From Mesostigma viride (Eukaryota; Streptophyta; Mesostigmatophyceae; Mesostigmatales; Mesostigmataceae), in assembly GCA_009746045.1 (NCBI GenBank), contig RPFO01001805.1, forward strand, positions 1-64,000: 64,000 nucleotides of DNA. Direction: 5' to 3'. A program made the position numbers and the translations under genes. A model generated the notes under the pieces. The model had not been told where the DNA came from. It was given only the letters and a program-made list of their open reading frames with translations, and made no database searches. The first letter of the stretch is position 1. Every line of letters begins with the position of its first letter. Shown piece by piece: positions 10,696 through 20,720 of the stretch.

Positions 10696-12415
10696 CTCGT
10701 CGTCTGTCCCACTACCTCTGGAGAGGACTGAGTTTTTCTCAGTCCTCTCCTGAGGACCGAGTTTTGAGGTTCTGTACAAAATTCGCCCCGGTCAGAATGT
10801 TTGACAAAAAAATTCTCTCAAAATTTATTCAAATACTACGTGAAAAGATGTTTCTTGGACATATTTTTGGGATTTTTTTGGATTTGGTATGAGCGGCTAA
10901 ATGTACGGTCAAAGTACAGGTGGTAAGGGTACTTTTCCACGTGAAACGCGAGTTCCGGAAATGCACGACCTAGCCATGGCGGCTCGCGCCCATGCATGCA
11001 GTTTACGTTTGCGGACGAGTTAGCTATCCAAACTCAGGAAATAGATTTTATATGTCCTATAGATGATAAATCCTAATTTTTAGCTCGCAGGGAAGCGATT
11101 TACCCGGTGTCGGCACTGTTCTTGCTGGAAAAAACTGCGATAAGGCAGGTCGACGGAATTGATGACTGCGCTTGCTTTCCGGCGCGATTTCAATGGCTGA
11201 TAGGTTTCTTTCTACATTGTAACATGTATTGTATTAGAATAAATTGAGTGGCAGTATAGATTTGATGATTTCGACCACTCTGTCACGTCATGGTCTATGT
11301 GCCGCAAAGTGCCACTTTTGCGGGCACCGCCTGGGCCAAGGTAACGCCAGCCGTGCCAGGTAAAGTCGGATTATCGTTGCCTCTTCGTTTCTTGATGTTC
11401 TTACATGAGTTTAAGCTTGCCAGGCGTTGTCAGGTTCAAGTCTTGATGCTCTTTCTTGACCGTTGCCTGCCCCTCTCTAAAACCCCCTTTTCAGATGATG
11501 TTAGCAGGCATTTGCCTTAACCCAGTGTAGTTGTGCAGGGTTTTAGGAGCTGTGCAGGTTTAAACACCTTCATAGATGTTAGTTATTCTTTTGCTACGTT
11601 CATACTGCATGATTGTGCGGCCACAGCCTGCGTCAAGGGTGCTTTCAAGCTTATACGGGTGAGTGAAAAGTCTTGGTGACAAACCACTGCCATCATGTGC
11701 CAGCAACTATGTTGGCCACATCATGGCAAGGAAAAACAGTTATAGCCATATCTATTGTTGTTAGAAACAATGGAAAGATGCTTAACCTACCCATTATATT
11801 GGTGGTTGACACTTATAACATAACCCTTTGTTGGTAGGTATCCAAGCCCATTCCCTACGTGCATGCATAGGCTCTCACTACATGATAAGGTATGATACAA
11901 CTGCAGCATGATGATGCAAGTGTGTTGTCCTGTTACGCTTGAAGGGAAATGAGGTGATTGGGATGGTTGGTGGCCACGGTGGTGTGTAGTATGACCGCAC
12001 TTACATGCTAGCAAAGTTAGCAAAAGCCCCATTCCTCTCCTGAGGACTGAGAGTTTTTTAATTGTTTCAGGCAGTGGCAGCGGCCAAATTGAGCCCAGTT
12101 TTTTGCCACGTTTCAAGAACTATATTGTTTACATGCCTATATTTTTCTAACGTGCACCATGATTTGATTAAATTTTCCCCACGCGCTCTTATCCCGAAAA
12201 ATGCAAATTCGCCGAGGGTGTCATATGTCCGAGTAATTTCCAGGTGTTTGGGTCAAGTTTTCACTAACGCAGCATTTTTTCCAGCAAATTGACATCAAAT
12301 ACACCCTCGATCCACATCAAAACATTTGGGATGGACCCCCCACCTAGTCGCTACACCCGGTTGAAAAAGGTCAACTCAGTCCTCTTTTGAGGACTGAGTT
12401 GGGACAGACGACGAG
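10696..12415. mobile_element. Non-autonomous TTAA-flanked DNA transposon (piggyBac-like), 1.72 kb
   Basis: The element is bounded by TTAA on both sides (10692-10695 and 12416-12419) and has perfect 16-bp terminal inverted repeats, CTCGTCGTCTGTCCCA at the left and its complement at the right. Just inside each end is a strong hairpin: about 10711-10740 (GAGAGGACTGAG with its complement) and about 12373-12400 (AACTCAGTCCTC with its complement). A third related hairpin-like piece lies near 12035-12053. There is no convincing open reading frame inside, so it depends on a transposase supplied elsewhere. TTAA targeting is characteristic of the piggyBac superfamily. It interrupts a viral OTU gene. 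Confidence 0.85.
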
Positions 12416-13241
12416 TTAACGAGTCGGGCACATAAAGACTAGGATACTTTGCCAGCGGGGTGGGGGCTTTCTGGGATTTAGAAGACGGCGGTTTCGCCAC
12501 CGGGGGGGTCAGGACACTCTTCCCCTTATCCGCTTGAGCGGGCTTGGCTGTTTGCGTAGGAGCCTTTTCGGGCGTCTTCGCCGGGGTCGGTGTTGCGCTC
12601 GTCTTCCTTGCAGAAGTGGACGGACCTGCGGACGGACCTGCGGAGGTTCTTTGGGTCGTATCCGAGAAAAGCTTGGACGGAGGGTTGTTATACTCGGAGA
12701 ATGGTCTGGTAATCCGATCCGCGGACCTTTTCGTGCGAGGATGGGGGTCCAGCGGCGCCCCCTCAAACAACTTGGCGGTGTCTCGCATCTTCGCCCGCTC
12801 CTCCCTCTCTTTGACCTGCCTCTTGCGTTCTTCCGCCTTTTGGAGCATCAGGAGCGCCGCCGAGGCCTCTTCCTCCGCCAACGTCCTGCGTGGCTTTCTC
12901 GCTCGTTTTTTCCGCGCGGGGGGCAAGCGAACCTCTTGTGTCGCGGCGCGGGTCACCCCGGCCCGTTTTCGCGCCCGGTCTACATCCTCCTTCGTGTAGA
13001 GACCCCATAGACGGAGCTGCCCCTTCTTAGCGCACTGTTCGTACGTTCCGAGATTTCGAGACTTCGTGGTCCCGCAGTGCGCGTTTTCAGTCGTCGCGAC
13101 CGTTTTCACGGGCCCAGTGGGGTCGAAGGTCTCGGATTTGTATCGTCCATACAACCGCAGTTGCCTTCCTTTGATGCACGTCTTCTCATCCGCGCCGTTT
13201 CTCGTGTTCCGAAATCCGCATCCAAGAGATTGCCGGAACAT
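12416..13241 (-). pseudogene. 5' part of the split OTU gene: Cys repeats plus low-complexity linker
   Basis: It starts at ATG 13241 and encodes about 275 residues before the TTAA site. The N-terminus holds two copies of a short motif (residues about 6-35 and 50-85): a Cys, then R-N, a second Cys, and QLRLxGxYxxE. This looks like a small repeated DNA- or metal-binding unit of the kind giant viruses use. A basic, Glu-rich helix (RRTLAEEEASAALLMLQKAEERKRQ) and a Pro/Ser/Thr/Lys linker follow. Read through to 12351, the last 20 or so codons are transposon sequence. Joined across the TTAA, 13241-12416 plus 10691-9451 is 2,067 bases, exactly 689 codons, with no stop before the end. Confidence 0.7.
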
Positions 13242-13527
13242 GAGCTATGTATATGGTACTATTAGCACACAAAAGAGTTGCTTCTTCACCCGACCGCGCG
13301 CGAAAGGGTTTTTTATAATGCATTACAATACCCCTGATGAAAATCAAGAAACTCGTACGATCCGCGATATCCCGGATCCGCGGCAATGTCTTGCGCAAGT
13401 ATCAGCGCGCAAGAGAGATCTACAACTTGCGAAACGTGGACGAGTGGTGACGTGGCCCCCGGGAATTTCCATCATCCGGGTGAAAGCCCGCGATAAAAAA
13501 AAAACGTATATACAATACATATGGCAA

Positions 13528-14475
13528 ATGACAAAGACGTGCGGTTTCAAACTCAAATGTGGAAGCAACTGTCGCATCAAGGTCAAGGACCCTAAGCGGA
13601 AGCGGTGTCGGTTTCACACCAAGGGCGGTCCTAAACAACACCGAGCAAAGGGACCATGGGTTTCAAAATTCATATCCAGATCAGAACCGAAAATAGAAAA
13701 TTTTACAAATATCGCAGATCTTCCCGGTGAAGCGATCCAGACGATTGGCCAACGAGCAGATCCTAAAGACATGGCTGCCCTCGCGAGCACAAATAAAGCA
13801 ACCAGGAATGCGGTTTTGTCGCAATTGCCAGGCGGTATCAGGGGAGACAACAATGGGGGGATATACTCTGACTGGGTAGTGCAATCTGACCCACGCAGTG
13901 AAAATCTGGAAACGTTTGCGAGAGAGTCCAACCTCAAAAGGCCCCGAGAGCCGGATACAGGTGAATCAGTACACGAAGACCCGGTGCGAACTTTAGCACG
14001 AGGCGCGTGGGATAATAGAGACGACCCTGAATTTAAAAACACTTGGAAAAAGGCTAGATATGACCAGTTCATCCGACCACAGCACCCGGCTAAATTTGAC
14101 CTCCCAATGTACTCGGCACTCTCGAAACCCGGAACGAGCTTTTACACAGATGCTTACAACAAGAAAGGAATTCAAGTCGAGGAAGGAGACGAGGCGACAT
14201 CGAAGCAATTTTACGACGTCGCACTACCCTGGGCTGGCGACGATAACGTTCGCCCGGCGTATAATAACGATCACTTAAGAAATTTAGAAGCACTTCGAAC
14301 CCCATGGCCTGTAAATGGTAAATCCCGGTATAGTAACTACGAAGCAGAAAAGCTGATAACAGATAATCAGGGGTTCCAAACATCCCAGTACAAACCGCGA
14401 AAGTTTGGACCAAGAAACAAACCAAAGTTTACTGGCACGAATGTTTGGATGTATAACGGCCCGCAGACATACTGA
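13528..14475 (+). CDS. Cys/His small zinc-motif protein with F-box-like domain
   Basis: I chose ATG 13528 because its first 40 residues match the start of the next gene: MTKTCGFKLK, a second Cys, a basic stretch KVKDPKRKRCRFH and KGGPK. The C-x9-C and C-x2-H arrangement suggests a small zinc-binding motif. After it, residues about 60-100 resemble an F-box (NIADLPGEAIQTIGQ, DMAALASTNKATRNAV). The rest is hydrophilic, Tyr/Asn/Pro-rich and probably disordered. An AT-rich leader (TATATACAATACAT) lies just upstream. Paralogous small zinc-motif proteins lie at 14557, 16455, 19476 and 27546. Confidence 0.6.
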   Translation: MTKTCGFKLKCGSNCRIKVKDPKRKRCRFHTKGGPKQHRAKGPWVSKFISRSEPKIENFTNIADLPGEAIQTIGQRADPKDMAALASTNKATRNAVLSQLPGGIRGDNNGGIYSDWVVQSDPRSENLETFARESNLKRPREPDTGESVHEDPVRTLARGAWDNRDDPEFKNTWKKARYDQFIRPQHPAKFDLPMYSALSKPGTSFYTDAYNKKGIQVEEGDEATSKQFYDVALPWAGDDNVRPAYNNDHLRNLEALRTPWPVNGKSRYSNYEAEKLITDNQGFQTSQYKPRKFGPRNKPKFTGTNVWMYNGPQTY

Positions 14476-14556
14476 TACTGAAAATGAAGTTCGCCTCACT
14501 AATTAGTAGTTATACGATGCCATTACATTACGCAAAATCATCTTTGTTCATTAAAA

Positions 14557-15042
14557 ATGACGAAGACTTGCGGCTTCAAGCTGAAAACCGGCGGCAACTG
14601 TCGCATGAAAGTGAAAGATCCCCGGAGGAAGCGGTGCAGATTCCACACCAAGGGCGGCCCTAAAAAACACCGAGTAAGAGGCACGACGCCTGTCTCAACA
14701 GGGCGCCCGACGCCTGTTTCAAAAGAGACGAAGCGCAAGCGCCCCCCGTCACCTGCCCCGACGCAGTTTTCAGACTTAAGGGACCCGTTGGTGGCCGCAC
14801 GAGCCAATTACGAAAATAACTCGTACGACACGGGAAGGCACATGGAACTGACCACACAGGAATTGCGCAAGGCAGTGAGACAACAGGAAGCGGACGAGAT
14901 GTCGGAAGGCATCTCGCCCTCGCAGCTTACTGAAGGTACTCAATGGTATACAGCCAAACCGACCTTCTCGTCTACTGACAAGGAACGAGAAGAGGACGCC
15001 CAGTCCAAGGTACATTATGACAAACCCAGGACAAGACACTAG
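14557..15042 (+). CDS. Cys/His small zinc-motif protein, paralogue of preceding gene
   Basis: 161 residues from ATG 14557. The first 40 residues are very close to those of the gene at 13528 (MTKTCGFKL, KVKDP, RKRCRFHTKGGPK), pointing to a tandem duplication. The remainder has no F-box and is a charged, probably disordered tail with a predicted helix near residues 85-125 (HMELTTQELRKAVRQQEADEM). The Cys/His-Lys-Arg head suggests a nucleic-acid or protein-binding module; function unknown. It ends 49 bases before the convergent gene at 15092-16330. Confidence 0.6.
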   Translation: MTKTCGFKLKTGGNCRMKVKDPRRKRCRFHTKGGPKKHRVRGTTPVSTGRPTPVSKETKRKRPPSPAPTQFSDLRDPLVAARANYENNSYDTGRHMELTTQELRKAVRQQEADEMSEGISPSQLTEGTQWYTAKPTFSSTDKEREEDAQSKVHYDKPRTRH

Positions 15043-15091
15043 AAACGGGCTTTCGATCTACGAATCCATCGTCACTGTCGTCCTTTCCGTC

Positions 15092-16330
15092 TCACGGCAG
15101 CCCGTTCTCCTGTGCGACGGAGGCTTCCATGCTTTCTGCCCCGCCCTCCTCAGGCGGAGGGGGTACAATGGTTTCGCGTTCCATGGCCATGTGCCTGTAC
15201 AACGCGGCGGTCGCCAGAAGTTCCAACGGGTTGTCTGAAGTGGTCGGGAACGACGTCAAGGTCGTCGCGGTCCACGCGGCGGTGTCGCCCCCTTCGACCA
15301 TCTGAGCGACCATGAAATCGGAAAGACCGTTCGGGATCAAACGGGCGTGGTGCGAGCGGCTCGGCGTCGGAGCCGGCATCACGGTGTACTGGTGAATGGC
15401 GGGGCTCGGGGGAGGAATGCCGCCGAACCCTTTCACGTGGTGCGTGTTCAAGAGGCACCGGATGTAGGTGAGAACTCCGCGCTTGTGCATGATGTCTCGA
15501 AGAGGTACGTACGGGTCCTTTCCCTCGTCCGTGTGCGTCTTGTCGATGGCCATCTGGACCATCCCCCTATAATGCACGAGTCCCGAGTGAGCCGCGTGGG
15601 GGTCGATCGAAACCAGTTGGCGGAAGTACACGTGCCACTGGGGAAAGTAGTCGGCGTCGAGCAGGATGAGCGCTTCTCTCGACTCAGCGCCCCCCTCCGC
15701 GACCTGAATCATCATCTCCACCATCTCCGCACACATCCTCTCCAAACCAGCCACGAGTGATTCCCTCTCCCTCTTCGCTCGAATGATCTCCGGGTGGCGA
15801 AAGAGGTGGAGAGTAGATCGTCGCTGGTACCCTAAACGTCGGACCTGGGCGTCGAGGCGCAGGAGCTCGACCTCGTTGAAGGCGTGGCGGGTGAACGGGT
15901 CGACGAAGGTCCCGGAATCCAGGATAAACTCCGCCAGCCTCACGGCGTGGAACCCGATGACGGTCCTGTCCGGCAAAACGAGCTTGAACACGTGGGATTT
16001 GTGTGGGAGGCGTTCGAGCATGACCATATCGTCCCGGTTCTGCGGGATGAGGGCGACGTACTTCTTGATCGTCCGAATCGCCTTTCGCTTGGCCAAGAAC
16101 GTCCTCCTGGCCCACCGCTGGATCTTGCGAGCCGCCAACACGGCGACGAGACTCGCGGAGGCTTCCTTCTCCGTGACTGTCTTCGGAGGGGCGAACCCCA
16201 TCCGCTTGCAAAGTGTGCGCATATCGTTCACCGTGAGAGGGGCGAACGGGCGCCTCCCAAGCTTCTTTACAGAAGCACCGTTTAAAGAAAGCCAGCGACA
16301 TATTCTCAGTCCTCTGGTCGTTCCCTTCAT
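15092..16330 (-). CDS. Giant-virus protein with IQ-like helix and U-box-like segment
   Basis: 412 residues from ATG 16330. Residues about 30-60 resemble a SAP-like helix pair (PLTVNDMRTLCKRMGF). A basic IQ-type calmodulin-binding helix follows (AARKIQRWARRTFLAKRKA). Around residue 140 the segment FVDPFTRHAFNEVELLRLD matches the conserved core of U-box/RING-like domains (D-P-x-T-R, then N and E-V/I-x-R-L), an arrangement found in other giant-virus proteins. A possible role as a ubiquitin-ligase-like factor is inferred only from this. The C-terminal half has no known domain and ends in a Pro/Glu-rich tail. It is transcribed divergently from the gene at 16455, with 124 bases between starts. Confidence 0.5.
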   Translation of the reverse strand: MKGTTRGLRICRWLSLNGASVKKLGRRPFAPLTVNDMRTLCKRMGFAPPKTVTEKEASASLVAVLAARKIQRWARRTFLAKRKAIRTIKKYVALIPQNRDDMVMLERLPHKSHVFKLVLPDRTVIGFHAVRLAEFILDSGTFVDPFTRHAFNEVELLRLDAQVRRLGYQRRSTLHLFRHPEIIRAKRERESLVAGLERMCAEMVEMMIQVAEGGAESREALILLDADYFPQWHVYFRQLVSIDPHAAHSGLVHYRGMVQMAIDKTHTDEGKDPYVPLRDIMHKRGVLTYIRCLLNTHHVKGFGGIPPPSPAIHQYTVMPAPTPSRSHHARLIPNGLSDFMVAQMVEGGDTAAWTATTLTSFPTTSDNPLELLATAALYRHMAMERETIVPPPPEEGGAESMEASVAQENGLP

Positions 16331-16436
16331 GACGGCGAACGTTTTCGCCTTCTCACAATAAGCGTGTCAAAAACTTCACGGGCGGCCTTTTATGGATTCT
16401 GGGACACCGAAACGGCGCGCAATTTTTCTGCCGTAC

Positions 16437-16446
16437 TTATAAAGCA
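16437..16446 (+). promoter_or_regulatory. TATA-like box TTATAAAGCA
   Basis: The same ten bases occur just before the gene at 8574. Here they sit 9 nt before ATG 16455. An ATG at 16451 in another frame would overlap it, so I prefer 16455, which gives the Cys/His head typical of this gene family. Confidence 0.45.
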
Positions 16447-16454
16447 GCGCATGA

Positions 16455-18256
16455 ATGAAGTCCACGTGCAAGGGAACGACGGCGCGCGGCGCCCGTTGTA
16501 CGTACACGGCCGTCACGAAAGGGTACTGCAAGATCCACTCCAAACGCGACGTACACAGAGCCCGCGCTCGTCCACGTCACAGGCCGCGTCAGGGTGAGGC
16601 AAGTACACTGCCAGGCGCGACCAGGGAAAAGATTGCGGAGATCAAGGAGGCCGTGGCGGAACTCGTCCGCATGTACAAGGCGGCGGAGCCCAGCGTGGCC
16701 GACCGGCCGGACGCGGAACTCGGAGACGAGGCGATCCAATGGGCAGAACAGTACTCTCCTCCCGGGTCCCTCGAGCTCCTCGAGAAGATCAACCGACTTC
16801 ACGAAGAGGCGTCCAAATCAATCCTCGAAGACAGCGGCATGCTCGACGCGTCCGACCCGGAATCGGAGATCGGCGACGCGCACGGCCCGGAACTCGCGGA
16901 TGCCGCCACTCGTGGCCCGGAAATTGCGAATTTCGCCCGCAAGATACGGACGCGGCCCTCGAAGACGCGCTCGACAAGCAGGCGGACAGCCTGATGAACT
17001 GCACGGGGTTGTCGAACAGTCTTCAGCGAAAGGACGCGGAAAAGCTCGCGGTGTTTTTGAACGTGGGGCACACGGAAGAGTCCGTCAAGACACTCTCGAA
17101 GCAGCAACTGTGCGCGATCATCTCGAAGGAACTGATCGACACGTTCGCGTTCTCCCTTTGCGCGAAAAACGTGTTCGACAACTCCACCAAGGAACAACTC
17201 GTGGAATACCTGAACGCAAGGTACGGAGGGGACCGCCAAAAGTTGGAGGAGCTGACGCACGAGGAGCTTTGCATGGTCGTGGGCGCCACGCGCGATCCCG
17301 TTTCGTGGACTAGGTCGGCGTTCGAATGGCTGAAGAAACTCCCGTGGAAGCACCTCGGCGTTTACCTGGCCGGCAGGATGCTCGCGGGGGTGCTAGTGGC
17401 GACGTACACGGGAGAGGAAGCCGAGTTGTACAAGTTCCTGAACACACTCAAGTCCAAGGGAGTCCCCGAATGGGTCGTCAACAAATTCCGGCATTTCGTC
17501 GACAACCTGAAATGGTTCGGCATCATGTTCGTGAACGCGTTCGAATTCGTCAAGCTAGCCTCGGTGTGGTTCAAAGACGTCACGCCCCCTTTCGTTACGA
17601 GGTGGGTGGAAAAGGCCGCGAAGTGGGGGGCGAACAATCCCGTAACTTCAACGGTCGCGAACTTGCTAGGGTTGGTTGGTTTCTCGTACGCCCAACGAGG
17701 CGCTCAGAACGCGGCCATCGCAGGGGGGAAGGCCGCCGTGAACAAGTCTCGCCAGGCGTTCCAAGCTGGCAAGGACTACTACAACTCCAACAAAACGGCC
17801 GCCGTCAACCGCGCGTACGAACTTGGCGAGTCGGCGAAAGCGGCTGGAATGGAAGCCGCGTCGAAGGCTAAAAACGCCGCGGTCACTCGAGGGAAGCAAT
17901 TGGCAACGACAGCACAGCGCGTTGCCGTAGAAAAGGGCACGGCCGCCGCCAATGCCGCGAAAAGAGCTGGGCGCGCGGCGGCCAAAAAGGCAGCCGGTGC
18001 GGCAGCGGAGGCCGCGAGATCCGCCAAAGAGTCCGCCATCGCCCAGGGTCAGAACTTCATGCTGACTGCACAGGACACCGTGTCGAACATCAAGACCGCC
18101 GCCCCCGGGTACGTCCCGTCCGCCGTGAACTCTGCATATCAAGTGTTCGCGTCTCATCCTTTGATCCCGGATCCGCGTACCGTCGTCCCGGACGACGTGA
18201 ATGCTTTCCAACGCCGTTTAGAAGCGGTGCAGCGGAAACGAAATAAGAGTTCGTGA
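16455..18256 (+). CDS. Zinc-motif and membrane-domain protein with Ala-rich tail, frameshifted
   Basis: The first 30 residues form a Cys/His motif (CKGTTARGARC, then GYCKIHSK) like those of the other small zinc-motif proteins here. A charged region follows. Near 16945 the frame slips by one base, and the rest is read in a second frame to TGA 18256. That second part has a Cys-containing helical domain (MNCTGLSNSLQRKDAEKLAVFL and onwards, repeated in the next gene) and hydrophobic segments likely to enter membranes. It ends in a long Ala/Lys-rich helix (residues about 400-520). The repaired product is about 600 residues. Its C-terminal two thirds are clearly paralogous to the next gene. Confidence 0.55.
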
Positions 18257-18294
18257 GCGGGCGGTTATTTCTCCGGTAATGATACGACTTGGCG

Positions 18295-19248
18295 ATGAAC
18301 AAACGCAGACATCGCGCCAGGGCTGAAACAGCGCCGGATGAAAAAGCGCCGGTTCAAGCGCTCTTTGACCCTGAAAGTCTCATGGACTGCGCGGGGCTTT
18401 CGAACCATCTCACTCGCCGCGAGGCGGAATCTCTCGCGCTCGCGGCGAATCCGCAGCACACGAAAGAAACCATCGCTCAGTTGACGAACGAGCAGATGTG
18501 CGGCCTTCTTACGTTCGAAATCATCGACAAAGTCGCCTTCGCCGCTTGCGCCAAGTCTATCCACAGTTCGACAGACAGGGCGAGTCTGGTTTCCTACCTG
18601 CACGCGATTACGAATATCAGTGTCCAGAAGCTCGAGAGCCTTACAAAAAAAGAGTTGTGCTCTTTGGTGACACTGACACGCGATCCGAAAAAGTGGAGAT
18701 CAAAGGCCTTAAAAGCGTTCAAGAAGATCCCCTGGGGAACGGTGGCTTCAAGCGTCACTGTGGTCGGAACACTATTGGCTTCCTTCTTCGTAGCCACCGA
18801 GACCGGAGTCATGGCCCCAGTGAACAAATTATTATTACGAAACAAGTTGAAAGGCTACTTTGGAGAGAAGTTTGTGGATGCGTTTTTAGACTTCATTCGT
18901 GAGTATGGCTCATGGTTAGCATTGCCGTTTATGCCTTCAGGACACGGAACCAAACTTCTTGCGAACGAATGGGCCGACAAACAACCTTGGTACTGGAAGT
19001 ATCCCACAAAAACCGCGATCTGGGCATCTAACTTTAACCCTTTCGCTGTTTACGGTGCGACAAGCAAACTGAGCTGGCTCTTGCCTACCGGCACCGCACT
19101 CGCCGGCGCCGTAGTGGGAGCGGGCGCGGGGGCTCACGTCGCGGGCCGGAAATACGTCGATGAGAAAAAACTCAATATTCTCTTGGAAGCAGAGAGGAAC
19201 GAGAAATTAATGAACACCGTGTTCATGGACAATTTTCTGACCAATTGA
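18295..19248 (+). CDS. Membrane protein, tandem paralogue of preceding gene
   Basis: 317 residues from ATG 18295. Residues about 25-150 align along their length with the preceding gene: D-C-A-G-L-S-N-H-L with N-C-T-G-L-S-N-S-L, then EQMCGLL with QQLCAII, FAACAK with FSLCAK, KKELCSLVTLTRDPKKW with HEELCMVVGATRDPVSW. Hydrophobic helices follow (TVASSVTVVGTLLASFFVA, and TGTALAGAVVGAGAGAHVAG near the C-terminus). The duplication lacks both the zinc motif and the Ala-rich tail. Likely a viral membrane protein; family unknown to me. Intact. Confidence 0.6.
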   Translation: MNKRRHRARAETAPDEKAPVQALFDPESLMDCAGLSNHLTRREAESLALAANPQHTKETIAQLTNEQMCGLLTFEIIDKVAFAACAKSIHSSTDRASLVSYLHAITNISVQKLESLTKKELCSLVTLTRDPKKWRSKALKAFKKIPWGTVASSVTVVGTLLASFFVATETGVMAPVNKLLLRNKLKGYFGEKFVDAFLDFIREYGSWLALPFMPSGHGTKLLANEWADKQPWYWKYPTKTAIWASNFNPFAVYGATSKLSWLLPTGTALAGAVVGAGAGAHVAGRKYVDEKKLNILLEAERNEKLMNTVFMDNFLTN

Positions 19249-19303
19249 TATTGCGTTTGTAAAATATACATCCACGTCGGTGCTGTTATATTGTGTTTGT
19301 TCA

Positions 19304-19310
19304 TTATAAA
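19304..19310 (+). promoter_or_regulatory. TATA box close to start of small gene
   Basis: TTATAAA lies 4 nt before the ATG at 19315. Together with similar AT-rich boxes before 394, 8574, 13528, 16455 and 19476, it supports a common promoter style with very short leaders in the viral part. Confidence 0.4.
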
Positions 19311-19314
19311 TAGA

Positions 19315-19458
19315 ATGACATCCCAAGACCCCGTAAAGCCTGTAACGGATTTACCCGCCCCCGCGGTGGCGGCGAAGAGCGGCAAACGGTTGAAGCGGCT
19401 CCGAATCAACGGGCACGTCTTCGACAAGTGCAAAGAGCTGAACGCTAAATTATTTTAG
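19315..19458 (+). CDS. Small basic protein, 47 residues
   Basis: This short frame runs from ATG 19315 to TAG 19458. It is preceded by a TATA-like box and followed within 20 bases by the next gene's start. The product is Pro/Ala-rich at first and then basic (GKRLKRLRIN). Because of its size the evidence is mainly position: it fills an otherwise empty gap between two co-oriented genes. No homologue recognised. Confidence 0.4.
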   Translation: MTSQDPVKPVTDLPAPAVAAKSGKRLKRLRINGHVFDKCKELNAKLF

Positions 19459-19475
19459 TCACTGGAGAATATACA

Positions 19476-19820
19476 ATGGCCCACACTTGCAACGCGAAAA
19501 CGCTGAGAGGCGACAACTGCAAACGCTCTTGCGCGCCTCGTTCCAAACGGTGCGCGGTCCACAAGACGGGCGCCAAGAAGGCCAGGAGGCACCGGGTGAG
19601 AACGGAGAATGTTAATAATCCAAATACACCTCTATCTCAAGTACCGCGCATAGAAAACAGACCTAAGCCGGTGCATCCCAGAGATGAGTCAGAAGACGTT
19701 CAGGGAGATCGACCGCCGCCCCAGTTCAATGTGGACGCGCGCGCCATGGCCGGTCTCGCTGCGATGAAACGAGAAGCCCAGTTCAAGGCCGTGTACGGGG
19801 CCAACGGCCAGGACGATTAG
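19476..19820 (+). CDS. Small Cys/His zinc-motif protein
   Basis: 114 residues from ATG 19476, right after AATATACA. The head carries C-x8-C-x3-C and R-C-x-V-H (MAHTCNAKTLRGDNCKRSC, then KRCAVHK), followed by Lys/Arg. This layout is found in many short giant-virus proteins and matches the other members at 13528, 14557, 16455 and 27546. The tail is hydrophilic, with an Ala/Met helix at the end. Its stop codon overlaps by 4 bases the stop of the convergent gene at 19817-20590. Role unknown; nucleic-acid binding is a guess. Confidence 0.6.
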   Translation: MAHTCNAKTLRGDNCKRSCAPRSKRCAVHKTGAKKARRHRVRTENVNNPNTPLSQVPRIENRPKPVHPRDESEDVQGDRPPPQFNVDARAMAGLAAMKREAQFKAVYGANGQDD

Positions 19821-20590
19821 AACGCGGGGTTCGCAGCCACGATGAGGTCCGCCATGGCGATCGCCACCGGCGACGGCTTGTGCTTGTCCACGCCGTGCGG
19901 CGAGCTCGCGTTGTAAGCCGCCCTCGATGCCGCCATCACCTCTTCCACCAACTCTTGGACGTACGACTTCACGATCCGCCCCGTCTGCACAACAGAACCG
20001 ATGTGTATCAAACTGCTCACGGCCACGAAATCGATCCCGACGTTCGCCATCGTCGCGGCGAGGCCCACTCTCAACAAAGCGGAGTTGATGCGGCTCGGAG
20101 CCGTTACGGCGCTGTTGAAACAACGGGCGAGAGCGTGAAGCTGGCCGTGCTCTTGAACGATCGAGAGGTACGAGTCCAGGTTTTCGTCCTTCAGCATGGC
20201 GAACAACGCGTCCACGCCCTCTTTTGTCTCCGTCTTCGTGTCTCCCATGTTCGGGGCGAGCGATTGGGAAACGGCGTCAAAAAGAAGCGTCCACTGCGAA
20301 GGAGAGATGGAAACCCCCGCGTTCCCTGAAAGAGGCGCTTCGTTCACGCAAGAGAGGATCGCGTCCACGATGAATCTCGTGGACCCCTCTGTCGTCAAGA
20401 GATTGCACATGAACGCTTGTCCGAGCTTTTGTATCAGAGCTTCAGGAACGCCGAGGAGCCGAGAGTTTGTTGTGTGCGACTCCAAAACAGCGAAAATTCG
20501 ACGAGGTACGTCGATCCCCATGATGCTTCCATCCATGATGAGCTTGACCGCTTCGACAGCCTCGGCGAGCTCGTTAGAAACTTTCATCAT
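19817..20590 (-). CDS. Hypothetical all-helical protein
   Basis: 257 residues from ATG 20590. I prefer this start to the longer frame upstream because the sequence before it is low-complexity and GT/GA-rich (promoter-like). The protein alternates hydrophobic and charged segments and looks all-alpha, with no membrane anchor and no catalytic motif I recognise. It is intact. It shares a 130-bp divergent promoter region with the membrane-protein gene at 20721. Confidence 0.55.
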   Translation of the reverse strand: MMKVSNELAEAVEAVKLIMDGSIMGIDVPRRIFAVLESHTTNSRLLGVPEALIQKLGQAFMCNLLTTEGSTRFIVDAILSCVNEAPLSGNAGVSISPSQWTLLFDAVSQSLAPNMGDTKTETKEGVDALFAMLKDENLDSYLSIVQEHGQLHALARCFNSAVTAPSRINSALLRVGLAATMANVGIDFVAVSSLIHIGSVVQTGRIVKSYVQELVEEVMAASRAAYNASSPHGVDKHKPSPVAIAMADLIVAANPAF

Positions 20591-20720
20591 GGTTGCGGCT
20601 CGAGAAGGAGAGAGTGAGAGCGCTTCTGTGTGTGTGTGAGAGAGAGAGAACGAGGTGAGACGAGAAGGCGTCACTCGCAGGTTTTTATACCTTCTAATCA
20701 GAAGGTGTGGCTCTCGTGCG

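Noticed and set aside
16364..16597. A short frame overlapping the start of the zinc-motif gene
   Set aside because: It is in another frame, without motif, and overlaps the better supported gene at 16455.
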